Assembly (NCBI GenBank): GCA_016288755.1
Contig: JAEELE010000099.1
Coordinates: forward strand, 1-43,319
Reading direction: 5' to 3'
Length of the DNA: 43,319 nucleotides
From: Oscillospiraceae bacterium
GTDB taxonomy: Bacteria; Bacillota; Clostridia; Oscillospirales; Ruminococcaceae
Part shown: positions 7,452 through 14,685 of the stretch, one piece after another
Layout of the letters: each line of letters starts with the position of its first letter
How positions within the stretch are numbered: position 1 is the stretch's first letter
Position numbers and translations under genes: made by a program
Notes under the pieces: generated by a model
Database searches by the model: none
What the model was told of the DNA's origin: nothing
Seen by the model: the letters and a program-made list of their open reading frames with translations, nothing else

Positions 7452-8744
7452 TCAGCCGCCGAACTGATCTGCCAATGAGATTTCGGTGAAATCCGCGGTG
7501 ATATTCTCAGCCGTATCGAGCCGGACGGGCTTCTGCTCGCCGGAATCCATATTTTTCAGCCTGCCTGCGCCCTTTTCGAGCTCATCGGAGCCGAGCACCA
7601 GCAGATATTTCGCGCCGAGCTTGTTGGCGTATTTCATCTGCGACTTGAACGGACGCCCGACCAGATCGAACTCCGCACGCACGCCCATATCGCGCAGTGC
7701 GGCGGCAAGCTGCATCGCCTTCTGCGTGCCCGCTGCCTCCATCGGCGCGAGATAGACCTCGCAGCGCGCGGGCTCCATGAATTCGCAGCCCTGCGCCTCC
7801 ATCGTGAGGATCAGACGCTCCAGTCCCATGCCGAAGCCGAGCGCCGGGACCTGCTGTCCGCCGAGCTGCTCGATCAGCCCGTCATATCTGCCGCCCGCAC
7901 AGACCGTGCCCTGTGCGCCGATGCTCGTCGTGATGAACTCGAACACGGTCTTGGTGTAGTAATCCAGCCCGCGCACGATCTTCGGGTTGATGACGAATTC
8001 GACGCCCATTGCCGTCAGCGCGGACTTGACTGCCTCGAAGTGCTCCGCGCACTCCTCGCAGAGATATTCGAGGATGACCGGCGCGTCCTTTGCGATCTCG
8101 CGGTCCTCGGGGCTCTTGCAGTCGAGCAGGCGCATGGGGTTGCGCACGAGCCGCTCCTGACAGGTCGGGCAGAGCTGCTCTTTGTGCGGCTCAAAATACG
8201 CTCTGAGCGCCTCCTGATATTTTGCGCGGCACTTCGGGCAGCCGATGCTGTTGAGGTTCAGCACGACGTCTCTGAGGCCCACGCGGTCGAGCACGGTCTT
8301 GCCCAGCAGAATGACCTCTGCGTCGGCATAGGGGGAGGCGGCGCCTGCCATCTCGACGCCGAACTGGTGGAATTCGCGCAGACGTCCTGCCTGCGGGCGC
8401 TCATGCCGGAAGCACGAGAGCTGATAGAAGACCTTCTGCGGCAGCGCCTCGGCGAGCATGCCGTTCTGGAGCATGGCGCGGATGGTGCCCGCGGTGCCCT
8501 CGGGGCGCAGGGTATACTGCGTCTCTCTGGCGATGACCGAATACATCTCCTTCTGCACGACGTCGGTGGTCTCGCCGACAGAGCGCTGGAAGAGCTCGGT
8601 CGATTCAAAGGTCGGCACACGGATCTCGGAGAAGCCGAAGCTCTGCGCGACCTCGCGGGTCACGCGCTCGACGGTGTGCCACTTGTGTATGCGCTCCGGC
8701 GTCACATCCTCGGTGCCGTTCGGACGCTTCAAATAGTTTGCCAT
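7452..8744 (-). CDS. hisS: Histidine--tRNA ligase
   Basis: The 430-aa product is a full-length class II HisRS that charges tRNA-His. It starts MANYLKRPNGTEDVTPERIH. Motif 2 is CFRHERPQAGR near 111-121, the histidine-specific loop GLDYYTKTVFE is near 259-269 and motif 3 is GFGMGLERLI near 303-312. It carries the CPKC (169-172) and CPTC (192-195) cysteine pairs seen in some Firmicute HisRS proteins. A C-terminal anticodon-binding domain follows from about 330. ATG 8744 is preceded by GAAAGGATTC; the in-frame extension to 8798 is not conserved. aspS, the usual Firmicute neighbour, is not adjacent. I looked for a T-box in the 242-nt leader and did not find a convincing one. Confidence 0.95.
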   Translation of the reverse strand: MANYLKRPNGTEDVTPERIHKWHTVERVTREVAQSFGFSEIRVPTFESTELFQRSVGETTDVVQKEMYSVIARETQYTLRPEGTAGTIRAMLQNGMLAEALPQKVFYQLSCFRHERPQAGRLREFHQFGVEMAGAASPYADAEVILLGKTVLDRVGLRDVVLNLNSIGCPKCRAKYQEALRAYFEPHKEQLCPTCQERLVRNPMRLLDCKSPEDREIAKDAPVILEYLCEECAEHFEAVKSALTAMGVEFVINPKIVRGLDYYTKTVFEFITTSIGAQGTVCAGGRYDGLIEQLGGQQVPALGFGMGLERLILTMEAQGCEFMEPARCEVYLAPMEAAGTQKAMQLAAALRDMGVRAEFDLVGRPFKSQMKYANKLGAKYLLVLGSDELEKGAGRLKNMDSGEQKPVRLDTAENITADFTEISLADQFGG

Positions 8745-8774
8745 AATTCTGAATCCTTTCCGAATCATGAGAAA

Positions 8775-8890
8775 TGAGCCCGGAGCCCGGGCGGGCAATT
8801 TCCTTCGGGTACTTTTTTGCGAAGTCTCCCCGTATCACGCAGCATGCGGCGCGAAAGCACCCTCTGACAGGGCTGTGCGCCCGGCGTCCG
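8775..8890. repeat. GC-rich intergenic element (pair with 18368-18480)
   Basis: The hisS leader region contains CCCGGAGCCCGGGCGGGCAA, then TTTCCTTCGGGT, TTTTTTGCGAAGTCTCCCC and GGCGCGAAAGC. A diverged copy with the same order is upstream of purA at about 18368-18480. No gene is seen in 8745-8939. Confidence 0.5.
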
Positions 8891-8939
8891 GAGCAGGGGA
8901 GCAGCAGGAATCCGCTGCACAATCATTTCTCTCATTCTC

Positions 8940-8973
8940 AAATAGAATTGCCCCTTCGCGTGAAAGGGGCAAT
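8940..8973 (-). terminator. Rho-independent terminator after the methylglyoxal synthase-like gene
   Basis: On the minus strand ATTGCCCCTT pairs with AAGGGGCAAT (10-bp stem, 7-nt loop, 8947-8973) and is followed by TCTATTT. It lies 13 nt after the stop of the gene at 8987. Confidence 0.85.
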
Positions 8974-8986
8974 CTTGCGTTGCGTA

Positions 8987-9394
8987 TCACATGACCGGAT
9001 TCCCGATCTCACGCCAGTCCAGGTCTCCGCGCTCGAGCGCGAGAATCAGCGCCTCAGCCGTAGCAATATTGGTCGCGACGGGCACATTGTGCACATCGCA
9101 GAGCCGGAGCAGGTTGAGGTCGGTGGGATTGTCGGAGTTCTTCGAGTTGATCGGGTCGCGGAAGAAGAGCAGCACATCGATCTCGTCGCAGGAAATGCGT
9201 GCGGAGATCTCCTGCCCGCCGCCCTGCGCGCCGCTGAGAAAGCGCTTGATCGGCAGTCCCGTTGCCTCTGCGACCTGCTTTCCGGTTGTTCCGGTTGCGC
9301 ACAGGTGATGACGGCTGAGTACAGCCTTATAGGCGGTGCAGAACTGGATCATCAGCTCCTTCTTGGCATCGTGGGCAATCAGAGCAATCGTCAT
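8987..9394 (-). CDS. mgsA: Methylglyoxal synthase-like protein with altered active site
   Basis: The 135-aa product aligns by eye over its whole length with methylglyoxal synthase, which converts dihydroxyacetone phosphate to methylglyoxal. It keeps H8-D9, the phosphate-binding TGTTG (34-38), FFRDP (77-81) and [12 protein letters not shown]. However, the usual GGDQQ is GGGQE here, so the residue matching catalytic Asp71 of the E. coli enzyme is Gly60, and the H98 position is a serine (about S87). The activity may therefore be lost or changed. A GAAAGGAATGACTGGAAT-type site precedes the ATG. It is downstream of the MinD-like gene by 62 nt and is closed by a strong terminator. Confidence 0.82.
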   Translation of the reverse strand: MTIALIAHDAKKELMIQFCTAYKAVLSRHHLCATGTTGKQVAEATGLPIKRFLSGAQGGGQEISARISCDEIDVLLFFRDPINSKNSDNPTDLNLLRLCDVHNVPVATNIATAEALILALERGDLDWREIGNPVM

Positions 9395-9456
9395 ATTCCA
9401 GTCATTCCTTTCTGTTTCGTAGTATTAGTAGGTTTGTTCTGTAACAGTGTCAAAAA

Positions 9457-10197
9457 TCAGCCGATCTTGACGGTCAGCGGTGCATTCTCGCCGCGCAGTC
9501 TGCGGGAGATCGCGTCGAATGCCGCAAGGCTCGGTGCGGTCGAGGGGATCGGCTCGCCCTTGCCCGTTGCAATGACAAGCTGGTAGTCCTCGGGGATGAC
9601 ACCGATGAGCTGCACACCGATCGTGTCGATGATCTCGTCGAGGTCACGCACGAGCTCGGCACCGATCGCCTTCTTGCTGACCTTGTTGATGATCAGTCTC
9701 TGGCGGCGGTTGCCGCGCGCATAGAATTCATCGGACATCATCTGTGCATCGCGCACGCAGATCGGGTCCGGCGTCGTGACGACGAGGATCAGGTTTGCCT
9801 GCTCCACGATGTCGAAGACGTGGTTGTTGATGCCTGCGCCGGTGTCGATGATGATGTAGTCGTAGTATTTGCGGACGGAACGGCAGATATCAATGATCTG
9901 CTCGACCGTGACCTGCGTGAAGGGGTTCTTCGGTGCACAGAGCACATAGAGGTTTGCTGCCATCGGCACTCTCGCGACCGCGTCGAGCGCTGCGACCTTT
10001 CCGTCGAGCACGTCGCTCAGGTCATACTTGATCTGCCCGGTCATGCCGAAAATGATGTCGATGCAGCGCAGACCGAAGTCGAGCTCGATGATGAGCGTGC
10101 GGCTGCCCTGCTTTGCGAGCGTGTAGCCGATGCCGGCGCAGATGGAGGATTTACCGGTGCCGCCCTTTCCGGAGGTCACCGCAATCATTTTTGACAT
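9457..10197 (-). CDS. minD: MinD/ParA-like septum-site ATPase
   Basis: The 246-aa product has the deviant Walker A GKGGTGKSS at 10-18, ELDFGLR near 38-44 corresponding to the D-x-GLR switch of MinD, and YIIIDTGAGI near 114-123 for Walker B. MinD recruits MinC to block division near the poles. Neither minC nor minE is nearby, and the C-terminus (RRLRGENAPLTVKIG) is not the usual lysine-rich amphipathic membrane-binding helix, so it may be a MinD relative with another role. A GAAAGGAGCATT-type site precedes the ATG, and a SigA promoter lies at 10296-10323. It is probably co-transcribed with the methylglyoxal synthase-like gene downstream. Confidence 0.82.
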   Translation of the reverse strand: MSKMIAVTSGKGGTGKSSICAGIGYTLAKQGSRTLIIELDFGLRCIDIIFGMTGQIKYDLSDVLDGKVAALDAVARVPMAANLYVLCAPKNPFTQVTVEQIIDICRSVRKYYDYIIIDTGAGINNHVFDIVEQANLILVVTTPDPICVRDAQMMSDEFYARGNRRQRLIINKVSKKAIGAELVRDLDEIIDTIGVQLIGVIPEDYQLVIATGKGEPIPSTAPSLAAFDAISRRLRGENAPLTVKIG

Positions 10198-10295
10198 AAA
10201 ATGCTCCTTTCAATGCCGCCCCGGGACGGGGAATGTCAGCATAGTTAGTCTGGATCAACACATGCAGCCGCAAAGAGCCGCACGCGGTCTCTTAT

Positions 10296-10323
10296 ATTAT
10301 ACCACAAATGGCAGATTTGTCAA
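10296..10323 (-). promoter_or_regulatory. SigA-type promoter of the minD-like gene
   Basis: On the minus strand TTGACA (10318-10323), a 16-bp spacer ending TTTGTGG, and TATAAT (10296-10301). The start point would fall near 10289, leaving a leader of about 90 nt. Confidence 0.85.
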
Positions 10324-10442
10324 ATCCCTTTTTGCAAAAACGCGAAAGATTGTTAGGAATGTGATATTTCATGAACCGGATTTGTGCACTTTGACTATAA
10401 CCTATTCCGGTTTTTCCCGCAAAATCTCTGCGAGGGACGGAT

Positions 10443-11129
10443 TCAGGGCTGCGCGGCGGTCATCACGACGGTGTTGAGGGTCGTCTGCGTCTGCTCCGTG
10501 ACCGCCGGAGCCGTCGTCAGAGAGGTCTGCGGAGCGGTCGAGACCGTGTCCGCAATGACGACGCTTTTGATCGCGCTGCGGAACATCTCGTAATAGCCCG
10601 GGAAGGTCTCGGCGTGGCTCTTGCAGGTGATGATATAGGTCTCGTTGTCCTTGATCATGACGCCGGTCAGGCACTCCATCACCTGCTTTGCATCGGGCGC
10701 GACGATCGCATAGCGGAACTGGAGCATTTTGCAGAGCACGCCGTTGACGTCGACGGTCTCCTCCTTGACGAGCGTGTACTCGTCCGCGGTGCTCTCATAC
10801 TGCTTTTTCATGTTGTCGGCGTAGCGGTCGAGCTGCTCGCCTGCGATCACGAGCTTTTCACCGGTGACGATGATCGAGGCATCGCGGAAGACGTAGTATT
10901 TGTCGAACGCCTTGGAGCCGGTCTCCGAAAAGCCCGCGGGCACCTGCATGCTGAATTTCTCCGGCATGACCGCGGGGACGAGCACCTGCTCCGTGACCTG
11001 CGCGATCTCCGATCCCGTACTGCTCTCGCCGGTGTTCTTCCGATTTTTCGACGCGGCGGAGAAGGCGACGCCGAGCACGACGACCGCGAGCACGGCGATC
11101 AGTGCGGTGCCGATCAGCTTGTTTGACAT
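10443..11129 (-). CDS. Membrane-anchored or secreted protein with Thr-rich tail, 228 aa
   Basis: The product starts MSNKLIGTALIAVLAVVVLG, an uncleaved or poorly cleaved N-terminal membrane anchor (about 5-24), then a Ser/Thr linker (about 28-45). A globular domain from about 50 to 195 includes VPAGFSETGSKAFDKYYVFR and LCKMLQFRYAIVAPDAKQVM; its layout recalls DcrB/PsbP-like lipoprotein domains but I cannot confirm this. The last 35 residues are Thr-rich (TAPQTSLTTAPAVTEQTQTT). ATG 11129 has GGAAGGAGCGACTGAT upstream; the longer frame reads into rnpB and is rejected. It stands alone downstream of rnpB, separated by that gene's terminator; no promoter was pinned down. Confidence 0.7.
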   Translation of the reverse strand: MSNKLIGTALIAVLAVVVLGVAFSAASKNRKNTGESSTGSEIAQVTEQVLVPAVMPEKFSMQVPAGFSETGSKAFDKYYVFRDASIIVTGEKLVIAGEQLDRYADNMKKQYESTADEYTLVKEETVDVNGVLCKMLQFRYAIVAPDAKQVMECLTGVMIKDNETYIITCKSHAETFPGYYEMFRSAIKSVVIADTVSTAPQTSLTTAPAVTEQTQTTLNTVVMTAAQP

Positions 11130-11149
11130 ATCAGTCGCTCCTTCCAAAC

Positions 11150-11182
11150 GAAGTGAAAAGCCGATGCGCTGCCGCATCGGCT
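11150..11182 (-). terminator. Terminator of rnpB
   Basis: On the minus strand AGCCGATGCG pairs with CGCATCGGCT (11159-11168 with 11173-11182) around a 4-nt loop and is followed by TTTTCACTT. Confidence 0.85.
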
Positions 11183-11189
11183 CATGACG

Positions 11190-11560
11190 TGACCAGACCT
11201 GTAAGCCGGGTTCTGTGCAGAATACCGTGAAGATACCCTGTGCAGCCATTTATCTAGGCGTACCGTCGCCGGCACGCTCAAGCCGCCTCTGCAAACGGTC
11301 CGCCGAGCAGACGTTATGACCGCTTGCACCAATCAGCGTTGCATCGGACAGGGTTTACACAGCAGCATATTCTCATATGCTCTGGTGGGCTCTTACCCCG
11401 CCTTTCCACCGTTACCGCATCCGTGAGGACACGGCAGTCTCATCTCTGTTGCACTAGCCCTGGAGTCGCCTCCGGCTGCCGTTAGCAGCTGCCCTGCTCT
11501 GTGATGCCCGGACTTTCCTCGTCAGCTGAAATCGCTGCCGCGGCTGCTCAGTCTGCTCAC
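11190..11560 (-). ncRNA. rnpB: RNase P RNA
   Basis: The minus strand carries the two universal ends of bacterial RNase P RNA: GAGGAAAGTCCGGGC (complement of 11506-11520) and ACAGAACCCGGCTTA (complement of 11202-11216), which pair to form P4 and the core. In between are GGTAACGGTGGAAAGGCGGG and GGTAAGAGCCCACCAG, the expected central conserved stretch. The RNA cleaves the 5' leader of precursor tRNAs with the RnpA protein. The 5' end at about 11560 is set by the promoter at 11567-11595 and the 3' end by the terminator hairpin at 11159-11182. Exact mature ends are inferred. Arrangement looks like the A type rather than the Bacillus B type, not tested by folding. Confidence 0.95.
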
Positions 11561-11566
11561 ATTCCT

Positions 11567-11595
11567 ATTGTACCACATTTTTGCCCGCTTGTCAA
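11567..11595 (-). promoter_or_regulatory. SigA-type promoter of rnpB
   Basis: On the minus strand TTGACA (11590-11595), exactly 17 bp ending AATGTGG, and TACAAT (11567-11572). Immediately upstream is the palindrome AACGGGG-AAT-CCCCGTT (11594-11610), which overlaps the -35 edge. Confidence 0.88.
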
Positions 11596-11683
11596 CGGGG
11601 AATCCCCGTTTCATGTGTCCTTTTCCAGCACAAAGGTCATATATCCGCCCGCCTGTGACACGGTTTTCCGCTCATGCCCGCTG

Positions 11684-12343
11684 TTATTCCTTCACGCCGT
11701 ACTGCTCACGGTAGGCAAGCATCTGCGGGAGATATGCCTTTCCGTCGACCACGCCTTCCTCGATCGCTGCAATGATATCGCTGACGGTGACGATCGAACA
11801 GACGTCGATGCCGAATTCCGCCTTGACCTCCTGCACGGCGGATTTCTCGCTCGTGAGCCCCTTTTCCTGCCGGTCGACCGTGATGACCATGCCGGTGATG
11901 TTCACATCCGCGACGGCTTTGAGCTTGGGGTAGACCTCTCTGAGTGCCTTGCCCGAGGTCATCACATCCTCGATCAGCACGACCTTTGTGCCGTCCTCGA
12001 GCTTCGAGCCGACGATCATGCCGCCCTCGCCGTGGTCCTTGACCTCCTTGCGGTCGTAGGCATAGCCGACCTCGATGCCGTGCTCGCGGTAGAGTGCGAT
12101 CGCCGCGGCAGCCGCCAGCGGGATGCCCTTGTAAGCCGGACCGAAGAGCACGTCGGCTTCGAGCCCGTGCTCCTGCATGCAGGCGGCGTAATATCCGCCG
12201 AGACGGCAGAGCTGCGCGCCGGTCTTATAGTTGCCGGTGTTGATGAAATAGGGCGCCCTTCTGCCCGATTTCAGCGTGAATTCGCCGAAGGTCAGCACGC
12301 CGCATTCGGTCATGAACTTGATGAATTCCTCTTTGTAGGTCAT
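11684..12343 (-). CDS. pyrE: Orotate phosphoribosyltransferase
   Basis: The 219-aa product joins orotate to PRPP in UMP synthesis. It shows the PRPP-binding motif VVLIEDVMTSGKA near 121-133, FGPAYKGIPLA near 67-77, which is the substrate loop of the family, and AYDRKEVKDHGEGG near 95-108, the flexible catalytic loop with its lysine and histidine. Length is normal. ATG 12343 is preceded by GGAAGTATCACT. It stands apart from other pyr genes, lying after mutY with a 156-nt gap filled by a repeat element, and before rnpB. No PyrR site or other pyrimidine-dependent leader was found. Confidence 0.95.
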   Translation of the reverse strand: MTYKEEFIKFMTECGVLTFGEFTLKSGRRAPYFINTGNYKTGAQLCRLGGYYAACMQEHGLEADVLFGPAYKGIPLAAAAAIALYREHGIEVGYAYDRKEVKDHGEGGMIVGSKLEDGTKVVLIEDVMTSGKALREVYPKLKAVADVNITGMVITVDRQEKGLTSEKSAVQEVKAEFGIDVCSIVTVSDIIAAIEEGVVDGKAYLPQMLAYREQYGVKE

Positions 12344-12363
12344 AGTGATACTTCCTTTCTTTT

Positions 12364-12517
12364 TTGCGTGAGGAGGGAGGAGGTGCGGTATCGCATGTTT
12401 GCAAGCAAACTACGCGATGGATTCTGAACGGGGCTTCGCCGCAACCCCAGTTTTCAGCCGTCGTTTCAGCGGCAGAAGTGAAGATAACGGAACAACTCCT
12501 CACTCCTCACTTCTCAC
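12364..12517. repeat. Intergenic repeat element with terminal inverted repeats, mutY/pyrE copy
   Basis: The element starts with GTGAGGAGGGAGGAGGTG and ends with a CTCCTCACTCCTCACTTCTCAC-like array, which is the inverse complement in style. Inside are GCGGTATCGCATG, ACGCGATGGATTCTGAA, TTTCAGCGGC and GATAACGGAACAACTCCTCA. It overlaps the 3' end of mutY, whose last codons are read from the terminal repeat. Confidence 0.75.
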
Positions 12518-13540
12518 TACGTACTCTTCCGGCAGACAGATGCGGAATGCGGTCGGGAGGGCGGTCTCGCAGCCGAGCTGCTCTGCGGTCACCCATGTGA
12601 ACCGCTCCGGCATATTCGTGCAGAGGATATGCGCACATGCCATATGCCATTCAATATGCGTAAATATGTGCTTTTTCTGCCGTGTCGACAGCATTTCGCA
12701 TGTGCCGGTGCCCCAGTCTGCGATCGCGTCGAGCGCCTCCTGCGCGCGCAGCCTGCCGTCGAGATGCGGCAGCTCCCAGAGCCCAGCCAGCAGACCGGTT
12801 TCCGGGCGCTTCTGCAGCGCAATGCGGTCGCCGCACTGCAGAATGAACACGGTGTATTCCTCGATTCTGCGTGCTTTTTTCGTCTTCCGCACCGGGTATT
12901 CCGACGCCGTATCGGTGCGGTGCGCCTCGCAGCCCTCCCGCAGCGGACACTGTGCACAGTGCGGGGCGCCGTTCGGGACGCAGACCGTCGCGCCCAGCTC
13001 CATGAGCGCCTGCGTGAGCATGCCGCAGTCCTCGCATCGGCGATAGACCGCGCGGAGCTGCTCGCGGATATCGCGTCTGACAGCCTGATCGTCGGTGCAG
13101 CGGCTGTCGCCCTTGAGCCTTGTCCAGACGCGGAGCACATTGCCGTCGACGGCGGGCTCGGGGAGGTCAAAGCAGATCGATGCGATTGCACCGGCGGTGT
13201 AGTCGCCGATGCCGGGCAGCGCACGGATTTCCCCGTAGGTACGCGGAAATTCGCCGCTGTGCTTCTCCGTGATGACCTGTGCGGCTCTTTGCAGATTGCG
13301 CGCGCGGGAATAGTAGCCGAGCCCCTCCCAGAGCTTCATCAGCGTGTCGGGCTCGCATGCGCTGAGCGCCCGGATATCGGGCAGCGCCGCGAGAAAGCGC
13401 GCATAATAGGGCTTGACCGCCTCGACGCGGGTCTGCTGGAGCATGATCTCCGAGAGCCAGACGCGGTAGGGGTCCTTGTTTTCGCGCCACGGCAGCGCGC
13501 GGTGATTCTCCGCAAACCACTCCAGCAGCGCTTCCTGCAA
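12500..13540 (-). CDS. mutY: A/G-specific adenine DNA glycosylase
   Basis: The enzyme removes adenine opposite 8-oxoguanine. Counting from a TTG start at 13538-13540 it has 346 aa: catalytic glutamate in SEIMLQQTRV (E31), helix-hairpin-helix LPGIGDYTAGAI (about 108-119) with catalytic Asp in PAVDGNV (D132), and the iron-sulfur cysteines C187, C195, C198 and C204 (one residue longer in the first spacer than in E. coli). A NUDIX-like MutT domain follows from about 220. GGAGG is 10 nt before the TTG; the GTG at 13547-13549 overlaps the previous stop but is only 1 nt from GGAGG, and ATG 13609 lies too far into the upstream gene. The last six codons come from the repeat element. Confidence 0.9.
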   Translation of the reverse strand: MQEALLEWFAENHRALPWRENKDPYRVWLSEIMLQQTRVEAVKPYYARFLAALPDIRALSACEPDTLMKLWEGLGYYSRARNLQRAAQVITEKHSGEFPRTYGEIRALPGIGDYTAGAIASICFDLPEPAVDGNVLRVWTRLKGDSRCTDDQAVRRDIREQLRAVYRRCEDCGMLTQALMELGATVCVPNGAPHCAQCPLREGCEAHRTDTASEYPVRKTKKARRIEEYTVFILQCGDRIALQKRPETGLLAGLWELPHLDGRLRAQEALDAIADWGTGTCEMLSTRQKKHIFTHIEWHMACAHILCTNMPERFTWVTAEQLGCETALPTAFRICLPEEYVVRSEE

Positions 13541-13545
13541 GGGGC

Positions 13546-13914
13546 TCACTCCTCCGGTGCCGGTCCCGCCGAGAGCACGGCATGGATCCGGTAGTCGTAG
13601 CACAGGCACGGCAGATACACTCCCATGCAGTCAAAATGCGCGATGCGCAGCCTTGTCACCTCGCCGGAGACCTCCAGCACGGCGTCCGGGTCTTCGAGAT
13701 AGGGTGTCAGATCGACGTCGGATGCCACGAGGATGCTGCTTTTGGAATCCTTTGCCGCGGCGTAATAGGTGCCGTCTGCGCGCTGCTTTGTAAAGCCGGA
13801 AAGCCGCAGTGTGCGCTTGTTCGCATAGCACGGCAGATAAATGCCGGCTGCGGCAGCGATCAGCAGGATCGCCCCCGCCGGGAGCATCAGGATCTTTTTC
13901 GCCTTCGTTTTCAT
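13546..13914 (-). CDS. Small membrane-anchored protein, 122 aa
   Basis: The product starts MKTKAKKILMLPAGAILLIA with a basic head and one membrane helix (about 7-26), followed by an extracellular part of about 95 residues. That part has two similar-looking beta stretches, TLRLSGFTKQRADGTYYAAA and LEVSGEVTRLRIAHFDCMGV, and two cysteine-containing segments near the end (FDCMGVYLPCLCYDYR). I do not recognise the family. ATG 13914 has GGAG 10 nt upstream; the frame beyond it is not conserved-looking. The gene follows the unknown at 13931 by 16 nt and its stop lies 5 nt from the proposed mutY start, so it sits in a glnN-unknown-this-mutY run. Confidence 0.68.
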   Translation of the reverse strand: MKTKAKKILMLPAGAILLIAAAAGIYLPCYANKRTLRLSGFTKQRADGTYYAAAKDSKSSILVASDVDLTPYLEDPDAVLEVSGEVTRLRIAHFDCMGVYLPCLCYDYRIHAVLSAGPAPEE

Positions 13915-13930
13915 ACTGTCACATCTCCGT

Positions 13931-14683
13931 TCAGAACCACGCATCCTGCTTCTGAATCTGAAAATCCGCGCCGAGCTCCTGCGATGCCTGCACATATAGC
14001 GTATCTGCCCTTGCGTTGAGCGCAGCAAACTGCTGCGGGGTCAGCCGCGGGCGATCGTACGGGTGCTCGGGCGATTTCAGCGCGATATAGTCGGCATACA
14101 GCGCATGAACTGCCGCAGCGGTCTCCGGTGAGACCGGCAGCTTCTCCGGCGGGATCCGGTAGCCGAAGCGCTCCTCTGCGGCGCAGCTCCAGCTGAAAAA
14201 GTATCCCTTGTCGGGGCAGAAGGTGAGCAGATAGCGCGGGGTGTGCAGCTCACCGCGTGTATGGCGGAATTCGTCGAGCGCCGTGCGAATGAGCGCCTGC
14301 GGGCTCATGCCCTTGGACTGCGCATACGCCTTGATATCGGCGATTTTTTCCTTGGTGCTCTCCAGCACGAGCGTGTCGTATTCTTCGGCATCCTTCCGCC
14401 GGAGCTCTTCCAGCATCTGAATCTGACCGCAGATACGCTCAATATATTCCGCAAGCGTGTCCTCGTCAAACCAGCCGCTTTTCCGGTCAATCTCATAGAG
14501 CTTCTCAAAGCCGTAATGCGCAATCAGAAAATACCAGCCGTCTGCGGTGATATATGCGTCAAGAATCTGGCAGTAATCGAACACATGCTCCAGCTTCTCC
14601 GGGTCCGTGAGCTCCTCTGCGGTGTATTCCCGGTAGCTCCCGCCGGGAACTCCGGGGCAGCAGTGATAAGCAAGCAGCTTCAT
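13931..14683 (-). CDS. Hypothetical protein coupled to glnN, 250 aa
   Basis: The product begins MKLLAYHCCPGVPGGSYREY and is soluble. Around residues 84-125 it has a charged helical stretch (RICGQIQMLEELRRKDAEEY) suggestive of coiled coil; the C-terminal third has GYFFSWSCAAEERFGYRIPP and RLTPQQFAALNARADTLY. No family is recognised. Its ATG lies only 2 nt after the glnN stop and no Shine-Dalgarno is visible before it, so it is probably translated by ribosomes that finish glnN. That tight link suggests, but does not show, a role tied to glutamine synthetase or nitrogen state. It is followed by the 122-aa membrane protein and mutY. Confidence 0.7.
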   Translation of the reverse strand: MKLLAYHCCPGVPGGSYREYTAEELTDPEKLEHVFDYCQILDAYITADGWYFLIAHYGFEKLYEIDRKSGWFDEDTLAEYIERICGQIQMLEELRRKDAEEYDTLVLESTKEKIADIKAYAQSKGMSPQALIRTALDEFRHTRGELHTPRYLLTFCPDKGYFFSWSCAAEERFGYRIPPEKLPVSPETAAAVHALYADYIALKSPEHPYDRPRLTPQQFAALNARADTLYVQASQELGADFQIQKQDAWF

Positions 14684-14685
14684 CG

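Noticed and set aside
8745-8986. T-box riboswitch in the hisS leader
   Set aside because: GAGGGTGCTTTCGCGCC on the minus strand recalls the GGGTGGNACCGCG box, but the bases do not match and no specifier loop was found.
10372-10416. Terminator AACCGGA...TCCGGTTTTTC on the plus strand
   Set aside because: No plus-strand gene precedes it, and read on the minus strand it has no T-run, so it is not a clear terminator of the gene at 10443.
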